DNA from: Sparassis latifolia
Lineage: Eukaryota > Basidiomycota > Agaricomycetes > Polyporales > Sparassidaceae
Length of the DNA: 64,000 nt
Reading direction: 5' to 3'
Assembly: GCA_018466975.1 (NCBI GenBank)
Contig: CM031554.1
Span: forward strand, 806,001-870,000
A model generated the notes under the pieces. That model was not told where the DNA came from. It searched no databases and saw only the letters and a program-made list of their open reading frames with translations. Below are positions 47,380 through 59,111 of this stretch, one piece after another. The position numbers and the translations under genes are program-made. Position 1 is the stretch's first letter. Each line of letters opens with the position of its first letter.

Positions 47380-47492
47380 GGCGGCGGGGGACAGTCGCGG
47401 GCGCCTACTGATAATGGAATAAAGCAGGAGCCAAACAACGCGCAAACAACGCGCTCGACGTCGCTCCCTCTCCCGCCACCGCCGCCACCGCC
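47380..47492. promoter_or_regulatory. 113-bp divergent promoter between p24 and Rua1-like gene 1
   Basis: The two start codons face away from each other across 113 bp. The stretch contains a gccaaacaacgcg word followed by a second caacgcg. A similar segment lies upstream of Rua1-like gene 2 (about 50,283-50,312), so the second copy kept this part of the promoter without p24. Confidence 0.65.
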
Positions 47493-49682
47493 ATGCCGTT
47501 CGTCCCACACCACCGAACCTGGGCACAGGCATACGACGTGTACCCCGAGTCCGCTATTCGCGACACTGCTGAGGCCGCCGACGACGTCCTCCCCGTCGCC
47601 ACTCACGACGACTCACCTTTCTTTGTTCCTACCCCGCCTAACGACTTGCCAGCATCGCCATCCTCTGGCCTGTACTCAAAGCCCTTCTCTCCTTACTCTA
47701 CCGTTACACCATTTCAATATCTCTTTGCGTCGTCTCCGACAGGTTTCTGGCGGCCTGCCCCGTCCTCCGTTTCCCCGGTTTACCACACGTCGTCTCAAAG
47801 CGACTCATGCCGCAACTCCTACCAGGGCCCACAGAAGAGTAGCCTACTTTCTCTGGCAAAATACGCTGATGCCGCTCTGAAGAACGCGCTCGACCCATTA
47901 TCCCCTCTGTCGAGTCTCTCTTCGTTGCCCTCTTCCCCATCGACCGATGGCTCCCCACTCTCCCGCTTTCCTTCCGAGTCCTCGAGTAGCTTTCAGTCGG
48001 AGTTGCCACCTTTTCAACATAGACACAGCCGTACCCAAGCTACTACAGACCGAGCTTTCCCTTCTCTTCAAACAAAGGCGCCACCCGTGCGTGAGTCCCG
48101 CTATGGGATCCGTTCCAAGTCTACGCGCCTTCTTGCAACCACCACCGCCTGCATTGCACCCTCCTCTCGCAGCATGCATCAAGTTGAAGGCGACACGATG
48201 CCGGACGAGCACAATGTGCCGTCCACGCGTCACAAGCGACGTGCCGCCGAACCCGCACCACAATCTAAGCACAAACGTCCCCGTTTTATTTCTGAAACCG
48301 ACGACGAGAGTGACTCGCGCAGCGAGCCTGAAGGTTCTGTTGAACCTCCCTCATACCCGAACCGCACCTTCCCTCAACATATCCCGATGAACAAGCACTT
48401 TTCTTTGTTCTACCGCCGGTTCCCTGTTAGTTCGTATAACTCTGACGGGTACGCACACAACCGTATACTATGTATTGAGAGTACCTAACAGACGTGTTCG
48501 CTGTAGTCCCACAAACGGCCTTTCTGACGCCGTGTTTAACCCGCCAACTGATCCTCTCAGTTTATACCATCCCCGCTTTGTCAAGGGCAAGGGAAGGACT
48601 AAAGTCAGCCTTGCGAGCCCACATCTTTGCCTGCTAATAAGCTGACTCTATGCGGCATGCTAGGTGGGCCTGTGTCCTTGCTGCTCCGAAGACCCCACAC
48701 GGGGCGGTGGAGGGACGAAAGTGTGGCTGTCCCTGAAATTCTCCGCATATAAGTGGTACGCTTTTTCACTTGCCCGACTCCACCTCACTGACTCCCCATC
48801 CAGAGTACCTCCATCTGTTCCCTAGTCTTCCTCCTGATGTCTCCGTAGTTATCATATGCAGTTTAACCATGGTGGGTTTCGTCCGAATTCATCCTCTCAC
48901 CGAGCGCTGACCACGACTGCAGGGATTTCTGCTTCGACTGGGCTCCCGTTCTCACCGCCAATGGAGTTCCGCATCGTCGCCCGCGCGGAAGTGGGCAAAC
49001 ATGAGAAGGCACGGATGACCCAGGGGCGGTGTCACCGCTGCAAGGAGTGGGTCCCTATCGAAGGGATTAAGGACATGCCTGTAAAGGTGCGCGCTGATTT
49101 CCCTATTATTCCCGCTGGGTTCTCCGCTGTTCCCCTCAGCTTTCGTACATGACCACATGCTTGTTACAATGGTCTTGGACTTCTCCTTACTTTGTTCCTA
49201 CACTTCGCAATTTGCCCTTGTGATCAGCGCGCTGGTGCTCATTCATGTGCTCTTGGTGGCTTTTGTCTTACTCTTCCCATCTTTGCATGCTGCATCGTGA
49301 TGCATGTTGCTCTTGTCTGCGCCCTTGCGCGGTCGTCCCTCATCCCTCGTGTCTCATTCTCTACATTCCTGCTGCTCGTGATCACCAGTACTGATGGCTT
49401 TTCGGCGTATAGGTGAAGGAGATTTTCTGGTAAGTGGCTCTTCCGACATTACCCTGTCTTTGGATCTCACGCTTCGTGCTGACTTTGTGTGCCAGGTGGA
49501 AGCATGCGGCGTCGTGCCACCAGGGCTCGATGATCTCCGGCGAGCAAGACTTTTACCTCGAGGACGACATCTACCAGAGCCGACTGGCTGAACGGGATGC
49601 CGCCGACGAAGATGGGGAGAACTCCGAAGATGCCGACGTCGACGGTGGCCATGATGATACTAGCAGTGACTGCGCTGCGTAA
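47493..49682 (+). CDS. Rua1-type C-terminal domain transcription regulator, copy 1
   Basis: Seven exons (47493-48448, 48507-48603, 48664-48755, 48849-48871, 48923-49086, 49413-49429, 49496-49682) join into 511 aa. The N-terminal two thirds is Ser/Pro-rich and disordered (PLSPLSSLSSLPSSPSTDGS), with a Lys/Arg patch (TRHKRRAAEPAPQSKHKRPR) that looks like a nuclear signal. The C-terminal part fits the Rua1 C-terminal domain (DUF4451): KVGLCPCCSEDP, YHMQFNHGISASTGLPFSPP, MTQGRCHRCKEWVPIEGI and IFWWKHAASCHQ, with Cys-Cys and Cys/His pairs that could bind zinc. Rua1 of Ustilago maydis activates glycolipid (ustilagic acid) synthesis genes; targets here are unknown. An acidic tail ends the protein. 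Exons of 23 and 17 nt are conserved in copy 2. It is the left member of a tandem duplication. Confidence 0.88.
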
Positions 49683-50353
49683 ATGCGTGAATCACGAAAT
49701 AATGCTGGGAAGCGCGAAGGCGCTACTAATTGCCGAGGTATCTTACAGACGGTATTATACTGACCGTACGCTCGCATACTGGAACGGGCCCCGTGGTCCT
49801 GATACCTACGCAGCACCGCATCGATTGCGCGGTTTCGTTCTCCCCCTTTCCTCCTTTCTTTGAATCCCTGGATCTCTCGCTTTGTCTCTGCTCTCGATGT
49901 CTCACTGTTTCCCCCTGCAACTTGTCTCCTGCTCTGTATGCATCCCCTTTGCTCGTCATTTACTCATCCCGTGCTCGTCTCGTTCTCGTTGTCTCTGCAA
50001 CTGTTGTCTTTTGATTTGTGGATCTGGCATGTGTGCTTTGCATTGTATTTTTGCTGTGCATTCTGCCTGTGAAGGATCTGGCAGACGGACGGTATAGGAT
50101 GTACTGTACTTCTAGCGGATCAACGAACTACGTACTCTAATCAGTATGGCACCAACCTCATACATCGACATTTCAAGCGTGCATAATAATATGCACGATA
50201 TTCGAGCGAACTCAGCGTTCAACGCCACCGCGAACTACCAACAGCCGAGCTGCACCGGCGCTCGGCGCGGGAACAAAACAAGGAGCCAAACAACGCGTCA
50301 ACAACGCGCTCTCCCTTTGTCTGCTCTCCTTCTCTCTCTCTCTCCTCACCGCC

Positions 50354-52597
50354 ATGAAGTCCGTCGAACAGCAGCGCCTGGGCTACAGTGTATACCCGGA
50401 GTCTGCCATCCGCGACACCGCTGATGCTGCCGACGACGTCCTCCCCGTCGCTACTCATGACGACTCGCCCTTCTTTGTCGCGAACATCCTGAACGACCTT
50501 CGTTCCACTCCATCGTTCGGCCAATACCCGCAAACTTTCTCGCCGTTCTCGCCAGGTACTCCGTTCCGCACTTTGTTTGCCTCGTCGCCGTCGGGTTTCT
50601 GGCGCCCCGCTGATTCATCTGTGTCGCCCGTCTACCACACCTCACCCCCTAGCTACCCTCATGCCGCTCGTCCTCACGGCCACCAGAAAAGCAGTCTTCT
50701 CTCTCTGGCAAGATATGCCAGTGCTGTTCTTCAGAACGGGCCGCTTGATCCATTATCCCCGCTCTCAAGCATCTCATCATTACCATCTTCCCCTTCCACA
50801 GATGGCTCTCCGCTTCCCCGTGTTGCACTTGGTTCCGCGAGTAGTCCTCAGCAGAAACCACAGACAACTGAACCTGCATGGTGCTATTCGCGAGCCACTC
50901 GTGATCGAGCCCTCCCTTCCTCCAGGACAAAGGTGCCACTCGCGCGCGAGTCGCGGTACTGCACTCGTTCCCAATCAGCGCGCCTTGTTGCATCTACCTC
51001 CGCACACGCCGCATCGCGCTCTCGCCGCACCCCGGATTACGATGATACCGGCTGCGACGGAGAAGACAACGTGCCTGCTGCGCGTCTTCGCAAGAGACGC
51101 GCTGAGCCGACCGCAGACCCCACCCGCAAGCGTCCACGGCTCACTTCGAATAATGACGATGCCTTGCACAGCGAGCCTGAGGTTCCCGCCGTCGTGTCTA
51201 CGATGTCCAAACCGGACATTTCCTCATCATATACCTGTAAATGGGGATTTTCCGTTGTTTTACCGCCGCTTTCCTGTCAGTTCATACGCGCTGACAGGTT
51301 CTGACACGTGCGCATGCAGTTCTATATCGTCTTCTGAATATCCGACTGATAATTTTCTTTGCAGTTCCAGCCATGGCCCTTCTGATGCCGTATTTAACCT
51401 CCCGACTGACCCTCTCAGTCTATACCACCCGCGCTTTGTCAAGGGCAAGGGCAGAACTAAAGTTGGTCGTGCTATCCGGTTAATTTTTTCTGCTCACGAG
51501 CTGACTCTGCGTGATGTACTAGATCGGCCTATGTCCTTGCTGCTATGAAGATCCCGTTCGCGGTGGCGATGGAAAGAAGGTGTGGTTGTCGCTGAAATTC
51601 TCTGCGTTCAAGTGGTACGCTACTTCGCTTGTCCAGCTCTACCATTGCTGAGCCTCCTCGCAGAGTTCCTACGCTGCTACTGCTTGCCTAGCTGCTGATT
51701 TCTTCTCAGCTACCATATGCAATTTGGTCACGGTGCGTCCGCATTCGCGCCCGTCCATTCACCCACTCGACGTACTAGTAGCTGACGGCGGCTTTAGGCA
51801 TTTCTGCCGCGACCGGCCTCCCATTCTCGCCGCCGATCGAGTTTCGGTGCATCCCCCGCACGGAGGTGGGCAAACACGAGAAGGCCCAGATGACCCAGGG
51901 TCTGTGCCACTATTGTAAGGAATGGGTCCCCATTGAAGGGATCAAAGACGTGCCCGTCAAGGTGAGTGCTGTTTGTCCAGTTTTTCCCATTGGCTTTTCC
52001 GTTGTTTTCCTCAAAGCATTCTTGCATAATAAGTGTGCGCCTCTTTCCCCTGCTTTGTTCCTCTTCGCAAATTGCCCTTGTCATCAAGTGCTCTTTGATT
52101 TGCTATCTGACTCTTAGTCGCTTTCGAGGAAGGAGAGCTTCAGAGAATGAGACGTCCTTATTTCGTCCCAGCTCTGCGCACTGCACCTTGACGGGCCTTG
52201 CTCTACGTCCTCGCACAGCCGTCCTTTGTCTCTCGCTCTTGCCATCCTCTCTGCTCGTGATTACAGTACTGATGGCCGTCCATGCAATGACAGGTAAAAG
52301 AGATATTCTGGTAAGTGATTCCCTGTTTGCCCTTCCGTCTCTACCCTGTCTTGGCGCGGTGCGCTGATCCGACGCGCCAGGTGGAAGCACGCGGCATCGT
52401 GCCATCAGGGCTCGTCGATCATCGGCGAGCACGACTTCTATATCGAAGACGATGTATATCGCAGCCGGCTGGCGGAGTGTAACGCCAGTGAAGACGTGGA
52501 GAGCCCCGAAGATGCCAATGCCGTCCACGGCGACGATGCCGACACCGTACACGGTGTTGATGATGCTGGCAGCGACTCCGCTGCACAGCGTGATTAA
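50354..52597 (+). pseudogene. Rua1-type regulator, copy 2, with a 1-nt frameshift
   Basis: The start (ATG 50354) and exon pattern match copy 1. Exons run from 50354 to about 51307, then 51365-51461, 51533-51614, 51710-51732, 51798-51961, 52294-52310 and 52381-52597. The N-terminal frame keeps PESAIRDTADAADDVLPVAT and SSISSLPSSPSTDGSPL. Near 51,180 copy 1 has ctgaaggtt where copy 2 has ctgaggtt; the missing base throws the frame to a stop at 51302-51304. Beyond it, the other frame continues the family sequence (FYRRFPVSSY, GPSDAVFN, KIGLCPCCYEDP, MTQGLCHYCKEWVPIEG). As given, the product would be about 316 aa and lack the Cys-rich domain. Because the rest is well preserved, either the loss is recent or the base is an assembly error. 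Confidence 0.75.
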
Positions 52598-53118
52598 TTT
52601 GAATGACGAATAATGCGGGAGAGCGCGGAGGCGCTACTAATTGCCGAGGTATCGTACAACACGTATTATACTGACATACTTGCACCTGCATAGTGGAATG
52701 GGCCTTGTGGTCCCAAATAGCACCGCATCGAATGCGCGGTTTTGTTCTTACTTACTTCCTCGTTTACTCTCTGGATCTCCTGCTTTTTCTCTGCTCTCAT
52801 ATTCCCCCTGCAATCTGTCTGCTGCTCTGTATGCATATCCATTGTTTGTCTCGCTCTCATTGTCTCTGCAACTGTTAACTTTTGATTTGTGGATCTGCTA
52901 CTTGTGATTTGCATTGTATTTTTGCTGTGCATTCTGCCTGTGAAGGATCTGGTAGATCGACGTTATAGCATGTACTGCACTTGTATCGCATTGACCATAC
53001 ACCAACCAGTGGTAGAATCTCATGTGTGCGAGCGCCACAATGCCGCCGCGAAGGCGCCAAATATAGCCACCGCGAGGGAGGCAAGCGCCCAAAGCGCGAA
53101 GCGACGCCGACTGCAACG

Positions 53119-53601
53119 ATGGCCCCGCGCGGCGAAGCTCGCAACGAGGTGCTGTACGTGCAGCTTCATCGGCGCATGGTGGAGAGCGGGGAATGGGACC
53201 GGTATGCTACCCTGCCTATTCAAAGTTTCGCCCGTGCTCACTTTACAGCTGATTTCGCCCTCGCTCACTGTCGCGTCAGGCTGTCTGCGGTGCTCATGCG
53301 GGAGCTGAACGAATACGGGTGGCTGGATGACATGCGGCACAGGAGTAAAGGTAGGCCACCTCGGGCATTGTCCCTGTAGACCACACGCTGACGGAACAGA
53401 GATGGCGCGCGGCATGGAGCGCCCGACGGTAGAGCAGCTCATGGCAGGGCTTCGCGCGCACGCAGAGGGTGAGTCATGCTGGCAAGAACTGATCAGGTCG
53501 AGCGACTGATGTGTGCTGGCGTAGCGTCAGTACCGGCAGGGGTGAGACAGCAGGTAGTGGGGATGCTGAGGCAGTATATGGAGAAGCAGGTAGACGGCTG
53601 A
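53119..53601 (+). CDS. SUS1: SUS1/ENY2, SAGA and TREX-2 subunit
   Basis: Four exons (53119-53201, 53280-53350, 53400-53468, 53525-53601) give 99 aa, the usual family length. Sus1/ENY2 is a small helical protein of the SAGA deubiquitinase module and the TREX-2 mRNA export complex at the nuclear pore. Seen: LHRRMVESGEWDRLSAVLMR, LNEYGWLDDMRHRSKEM, MERPTVEQLMAGLRAHAEAS and GMLRQYMEKQ, matching the five-helix pattern. Sus1 genes keep introns even in intron-poor yeasts, and three are present here. It is convergent with the uS10m gene (134 bp between stops). Confidence 0.92.
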
Positions 53602-53735
53602 GCTGACCAGCGAACGTAGGGAGTACTTGTAAGCTACTGTATGTACTGTATACGAGACTTGTCGGGAGAGAGCAAGACTGAGCGCAGCTAAGCGCGCCTG
53701 CCAAATGGAGAACCTGCACGGATTATAATCAGAGT

Positions 53736-54493
53736 CTACGACGAGGACGACGACGAGGACGGCGAGTCCGCAGGCTGAACGATCTCGGGTACCGGCGACG
53801 CCGCCGCAAGCTCCTGCTGTACAATCTTCTCCCCCAGTGCCTTCACCTTCTCTGCCTTCGTCGCGGCGCCGACGCGCATCTGGCCCATGACGCGCTCGAG
53901 CACCTTCTCGCCAACGCCGACGGGCGCGCGCTGCCAACGGACGACACGAATACCCACGCCGGCCATGGCGTGCTCCTCGAGGTAACGGACCCAGCGCTCG
54001 ACGACCGCGGGGTGGGCGTCCCAGGCCTTGATAGCACGCTTGTGCACGCGGCGGTCGAAGTTCTCCTGGGCCTTTTTGTGGACGAACGGCCCCCGTGGGA
54101 CAGTCCAGAGTGTGCGCTGCGTCGGGAGGTGCGCCGGCCGCGAGATGGGGATCGCAAGCGCCGCGGCGGTATGTGAGGTGAAGTGTAGGAACTGGTCGAG
54201 CAGGTGCGGGAAGTAAGAGCGAAAATGGATGAGCGCGACAGGGATTCCGTGCGTTTGTGGGTGCTGGTAGGCCGACATGGATGCGCGCCCGCGAAAGATG
54301 GTCGACGCGAAGACGTGTTCAGGAATGCCGTCTGGTGGGGCATCATTGCCACCGCTGCCAGTGCTGGTGCTGGATTTCTTACGATGAGTAAGGGTCCAGA
54401 AAATATACATATATTCACTCACGCTGCGGTGCTGTTGAAGCGCACGAGACGGCGCACGGCCGCGACGGCGGTCCTGCAGGGGCGGGCGAGCAT
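53736..54493 (-). CDS. RSM10: Mitochondrial ribosomal protein uS10m
   Basis: Two exons (54493-54423 and 54369-53736, intron 53 nt) give 234 aa. The first exon encodes a mitochondrial-type presequence (MLARPCRTAVAAVRRLVRFN). The S10 fold follows: ALIHFRSYFPHLLDQFLHFT, SRPAHLPTQRTLWTVPRGPF, VHKKAQENFDRRVHKRAIKA and WVRYLEEHAMAGVGIRVVRW. A C-terminal extension ends in a run of seven Ser. The protein belongs to the small mitoribosomal subunit. It is divergent from MAGO across 117 bp. Confidence 0.92.
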
Positions 54494-54610
54494 CGTAGCA
54501 GTGCCACTAAGTACTAGCACTTAGCAGAGGCACAAGACGCCTCTCGAATTAGCGCGCAAGGACCAGGCGGCGTCTGCCGTAAGCAGCTTGCACACCAACC
54601 GCGACCAACG
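54494..54610. promoter_or_regulatory. 117-bp divergent promoter between uS10m and MAGO
   Basis: Two housekeeping start codons face away from each other across 117 bp, so the promoters must overlap. A repeated actaagtactagcactta-like stretch lies near the uS10m side. No standard box was assigned. Confidence 0.55.
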
Positions 54611-55413
54611 ATGACCTCCTACGACAACGACCCCTTCTATCTGAGGTATGAAGACCAGTTTTCGGCGTGAGCACTTGCAGCTCACGCCTTGTCATTCAGA
54701 TACTAGTACGTCCATTGTCATTTTTTTTCACTCTCCACGCGCTGACCGACCGCTGCAGCACAGGACACTCTGGCAAGCACGGGCACGAGTTCCTCGAGTT
54801 CGAGTACTCGCACGGCCGTCTGCGGTACGCCAACAACTCCAATTACCGCAATGACAGCCTGATCCGTAAAGAGAGTGAGTCCCTCCCTGCGCTTAACCAT
54901 GCAGCGTTTTTCGACCGCGCGCGTTCACCTGTCGCATAGTGTGGGTCGGCCCGCTCGTCGTGAAGGAGCTGAAGCGGATCGTGGAGTCGAGCGAGATCAC
55001 CAAGTGCGTGTTCCTCTCGCCATCGTCTGTGTGAGTGTTGACGCCCCTTCGAATACTGCAGGGAAGACGACACCAACTGGCCGAAAAAGAACATCGTCGG
55101 GAAGCAGGAGCTCGAGATTCGTGTTGGGAACGACCACATCGCGTTCGAGGTTCGCTGCGTTTCCCCGTCTGCACATGTTCGTCCTTCTGACCCGCTATAC
55201 GTCGCAGACGGCAAAAATTGGCTCGCTGGTCGATATTCAGGACAGCGACGACCCGGAAGGCCTGCGTGTGTTCTACTACCTAGTGCAGGATCTCAAGGTG
55301 CGTCGCGTGTCCTATCATCACAGCCCTCTCGCAATCGCTGATTTTTTTTCCACCCCATGCAGTGTCTTATTTTCTCCCTCATATCTCTGCACTTCAAGAT
55401 CAAGCCTATATAG
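54611..55413 (+). CDS. mago: MAGO nashi, exon junction complex core protein, with a 6-nt microexon
   Basis: Seven exons (54611-54645, 54700-54705, 54759-54874, 54940-55003, 55062-55149, 55208-55297, 55363-55413) give 149 aa, the normal family size. Mago pairs with Y14 and clamps eIF4A3 on spliced mRNA. Conserved blocks: [92 protein letters not shown] and LHFKIKPI at the end. The invariant YYTGH can only be made by including the 6-nt exon atacta, bounded by cag and gtacgt. Skipping it keeps the frame but replaces Arg-Tyr-Tyr by Ser. Confidence 0.96.
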
Positions 55414-57082
55414 TCCGGTTTGTGTTCTGCTATTTCTCTGATTGAAGCCACAGTGCTTCCCTCTACTGCATGTGTATTGCTGGTTGAATTTATTGTGTTT
55501 CACCTTCCGTGCGACCTGGGCAAGTTTGCAGATAAAATAACACCTACGGCTGCATGACGTTGCAGGCCTAGACAACAATTCTTCTGTGTATCGACTCCTG
55601 AAGGAATGCGAGTCCTTGACGCCGTTCTGTGTGCTCCAATCCTGCAAGCGTGAGTATTGTGGGGCACTGGGCCTCACTTTTCCTCGCACTTTCAATGCCC
55701 CTAGTACGTACTGGTCCGGGAAATGGGTGTTGTGAGCTGATATCGTGTGCCTGGGTACTGGTGTTGCGGCCTTCATGTTCCAATAATAGTCAATTACTGT
55801 CAGGTAAACAGTCAGACTGGGCTGAGTCCACCTCGCTGGGAGCAGTAAGGCGGGGTCACCTCCAAACACGTTCGTAGGAAGGTGTCCCATTTCGCAGGGT
55901 AACCCATCTGACGGGGAGTGATTAAGATGGACGCAATGCTTCCAAAGTACGTACTCTAGATGATAAGTGCGGTGAGCTGGTGGGCACCCCGGTGTCGAGA
56001 GCTGTATCACACCAGATCTTGATCTGTCATGGAGAATGCCTTCACATACCAATCATTTCCTAAAGTGTCTTTTCGTCGACAACTTTTGAATGTCGGCAGC
56101 ATTCTCCTGATCGCCCTACGTCCATTTATGCAAAAATTCGGCCAGGTCCTGCAGGCCGTGCAAATGTTCCATCGCCAGGACTTTATCCACATCGGGCCAA
56201 AATTTGGCAAATCCTTATAGGCGAACCTTGGCAATGTACCTCGAAGCGTGAAGGCTACTAGGTATTTCACCAGGGGCAACCCGGGAGGAGTACAGGTAAA
56301 TAATCCCTGACACCGAATATTGTGTCCTGATCACTAGGGAACTCAATACACTGACGAGACAATAGCGGGTGCAACGGACAAGCAGGCCGCCAGTTTGTAT
56401 ATCCTTGACTGTGGAGCATGGTGAGCACTAGACCCACGCCTTAACCACGCAGAAATTGCGACTCACATGAGTCCCAGTTCGCAGAGACAGCACAAGATGC
56501 TCAACTGCACCGTTGACCAGTACTTTGTTCAGCACACTGAGTGATCTCTGATCAAGGAAATATGGGACACCAATTATTAGATTATACTTCTCGAAGTTTG
56601 TGGACGAGGTTGGGGCAAGCCAATATCGGAGATGTAACAAGAAGTGGGAAAAATAGGTGGTGTAGCAGTGGTAATCTTTGTTGTTTCTGTCCCACTTCAA
56701 ATGCACAGAAGGAAATTGCAGGCTGAGCGTCCCGGGTGGAGTCTTGTTTGGTCGGCATTTGGTCCGAGTAGGTTAGGCGGTTCTGACATATAAAACCGGG
56801 TAATGTGCACATGAAGCAGTGGAAGCCTGGGAAAGAACGGAAGAGACAGTGCAATAGCATTAGTACAGCGATGTTGGTAAAGAGAGGGGATCTAATAGCA
56901 AGCATGTTCTGATACTATCCCACCTGAGCCCAGAGATGCAGAGAATTTCAACATTGGAGAATTGACACCCAGTAAATGGGAGAACATGCACCCAGTGTCT
57001 GTTGTCACCGAATTTCTGCGGCTCAAGAATAGCAACCGAAAGAAATCACCCCTGAATGCGGGTTTTTCGAACCTTCTGCAAC
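55414..57082. other. Gene-poor stretch downstream of MAGO
   Basis: Open stretches here are short, lie on both strands and lack splice context. Part of 55,950-57,082 on the minus strand may be a decayed continuation of the F-box fragment at 57,083-57,250, with many frame changes. No RNA gene or repeat was recognised. Confidence 0.4.
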
Positions 57083-57250
57083 TCACGACCAGACTGGATC
57101 TGCATATAATTGGAAAGCAGATAGCAACTCCAAGGCAACCAAGCGTAGCGTGTGAGCACGCAACTCCGAAGGGTTCAAATCTGTTGAAATATGGTCCCAC
57201 AGAAAGTCGGTAATACGCTCAACCACCTCGATGGGAAGCTGTAGCCTCAT
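57083..57250 (-). pseudogene. F-box fragment
   Basis: From ATG 57250 the frame reads MRLQLPIEVVERITDFLWDH and HTLRLVALELLSAFQLYADP, the start typical of Agaricomycete F-box-like proteins (LP.E...RI.D). It ends at a stop near 57,083; a possible donor (GTGAGT) precedes the stop. The leucine-rich part expected downstream is not in a clean frame. F-box proteins recruit targets to SCF ubiquitin ligases and decay quickly in this group. Confidence 0.5.
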
Positions 57251-59111
57251 GACAAAGAATGCAATCCACACGTTCAGGCCACCGAAAAGTGGAAGCGATT
57301 TGCAAAACTCAGCATGAACTTCCAAACATGGTCGGAAATCTACGCACCAATTTCTGGCAGTCCCAGATGTCGAATCGCCAAACACTACTGATTAAAATGT
57401 CAATGGGAATGATGAGAAGCCTGGTCTTTCTTAAAAACCCGATAGCTAGAGAAGCCTCGGAGGAACCAACTCGAGCAGCTCACCTGGATGCCTGGCGAAG
57501 GATATCTGAATGCAGCAACCTGTAATTACTAATAGCTAGTGCTCGGGCGAGGAGGCTTCGCAACGCGCCGAACAAAAACAGACAATGTTTCACGTTGAAG
57601 TGCCAGTGAGCAGTGTAGAGCTTGTGATTGGTGCAGTCTGGTACAGTCTGGCAGGATGCGACGGTGTATGGTAGTGCGTAATTTAAGTTCAGTTAATCAG
57701 CTATGGATCGCGATATGGGTTTATCTACTTTCGACGAACCTTCTCTCTGATCCATGAATAATATTGGAGTACGTCGTATCACGCGCAACATTTGCGGAAA
57801 CGATGACCTGACGTGAACAGTATAATTAAAGAGTGACTTTACCTACTCGAATCCATCTCTAGACACGCCAGAATTGAGACTCGGCGAGTCAGATGAATTG
57901 ATGCCTGAAACTTGTACTCACTGCTTCAAAAGTACGTTAATCAGAGCAATCCTAGCTAGTGCATTTGTACTTGCTTTGTTGCTCTTAACCCCACGTCAGA
58001 GAGGACACAGGAAATTCTCGACGTGTAGTTACCGGTGTATTACAAGGCCAAATTCACGCTTCGACTGGCGTGTGCTACGGGAAAAAAACCTGAGTAGCTC
58101 CCGACCTTTGTCCGGCACTGGCGCTGGATTGGTTTGGGGATCAAGGACCATAATGACGGAACAAAAAATGGTTTTCTCATGACATCAGAAGCGTCATACC
58201 ATAGAACCGCAGCAACGTGGCGGGTATAGAATATCAGGCCAATCCGGAAACCTTCTTAAGCCGTAAGTCAGGGGTGCTCTCAAACTCCTTGTATAAAAAC
58301 GAGTCAGCTTGGAAATTGTGGGGATTGACTTGGAATACACACAATACAAGTGGGACTGTGACGATTCCTTGGTAGATCGGGTGAGGTATGAAAACTCAGC
58401 TGCTAAACTAGTAGTCGGCCAAAAATGTTAATAATGGTGTGACGCATCCATGACCGAAAGTTCGGTGGGTCGCTTCTGGAAGGCGAGTACATCTCCTATG
58501 TCCACCTTGGGTCCACTGTACCAGGGACTCGGCTTCACAAGCGCAATCGCCAGGAATAATTTCCCTTCGTTCGTCTAGGTACAATGGCACTCCGTCGGAG
58601 GCTCGGCAGTAAAGGCACGAGATTTGGTCGCGTTACAAGACTTCCGACCGGCAGCCTCAGGAATGCAGCTTATGAGCGAATGATGAGCGGAGCGTGTGTG
58701 GCAGTCACATTACAAGCATGCTCGAACAACGCCAGCATGGCCGCGGAACAGTGGAGGACAGCATTCAAGTTCGACTCGGCCTTCTGTGGGCTTTCAGGCC
58801 TGCAGTGCCATTTCTTGACCACGCTCCTGGGCTGAAAGCGATTAATTAGAACGGGACTCGGTGATACCAGGAGACTAAAAAGGGAAGAATGTTGAGGCGT
58901 GTTTCGGGGTACGCCGGATTACATAAAGGCGCCTTGTCGCGGTGAGTACACGAACATTCCTGCTTCACTTTCGCCCCGCTGCCTCACAACATCCACGACG
59001 ATCTCCGCGTTGTTTCGTCGTTCCTCCGCCCTCTTCCTACACGTAATTCTCTGACTTTTGCATTTCGCGCCACTTCTCTTCGTTCACGGACCTTTAATCA
59101 TTTATAACACC
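57251..59111. other. No supported gene
   Basis: Only short overlapping open frames on both strands. A stretch at about 57,874-58,182 has a hydrophobic run (ILASAFVLALLLLTP) but no homology I recognise and no splice signals. The last 150 bp before 59,112 are pyrimidine-rich and form the likely casein kinase promoter and leader. Confidence 0.45.

Larger units (their letters stand above)
47425..52975 (+). repeat. Tandem duplication of the Rua1-like locus
   Basis: About 47,425-50,100 and 50,275-52,975 are related throughout: 5' flank (gccaaacaacgcg), all exon positions including 23-nt and 17-nt exons, the long fifth intron, the 3' flank (ggcgctactaattgccgagg in both) and a distal word (gcattctgcctgtgaaggatc). 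The proteins have diverged strongly in the disordered part, so the duplication is not recent. Confidence 0.88.

Noticed and set aside
47215..48390. Long alternative-frame ORFs around the p24 and Rua1-like genes
   Set aside because: They are GC-rich shadow frames; the real frames are fixed by splice junctions and family motifs.
57121..57195. gggttcaaatc looked like a tRNA T-loop
   Set aside because: No matching acceptor stem, D-arm or anticodon arm at the right distances, and the stretch reads as F-box coding on the minus strand.
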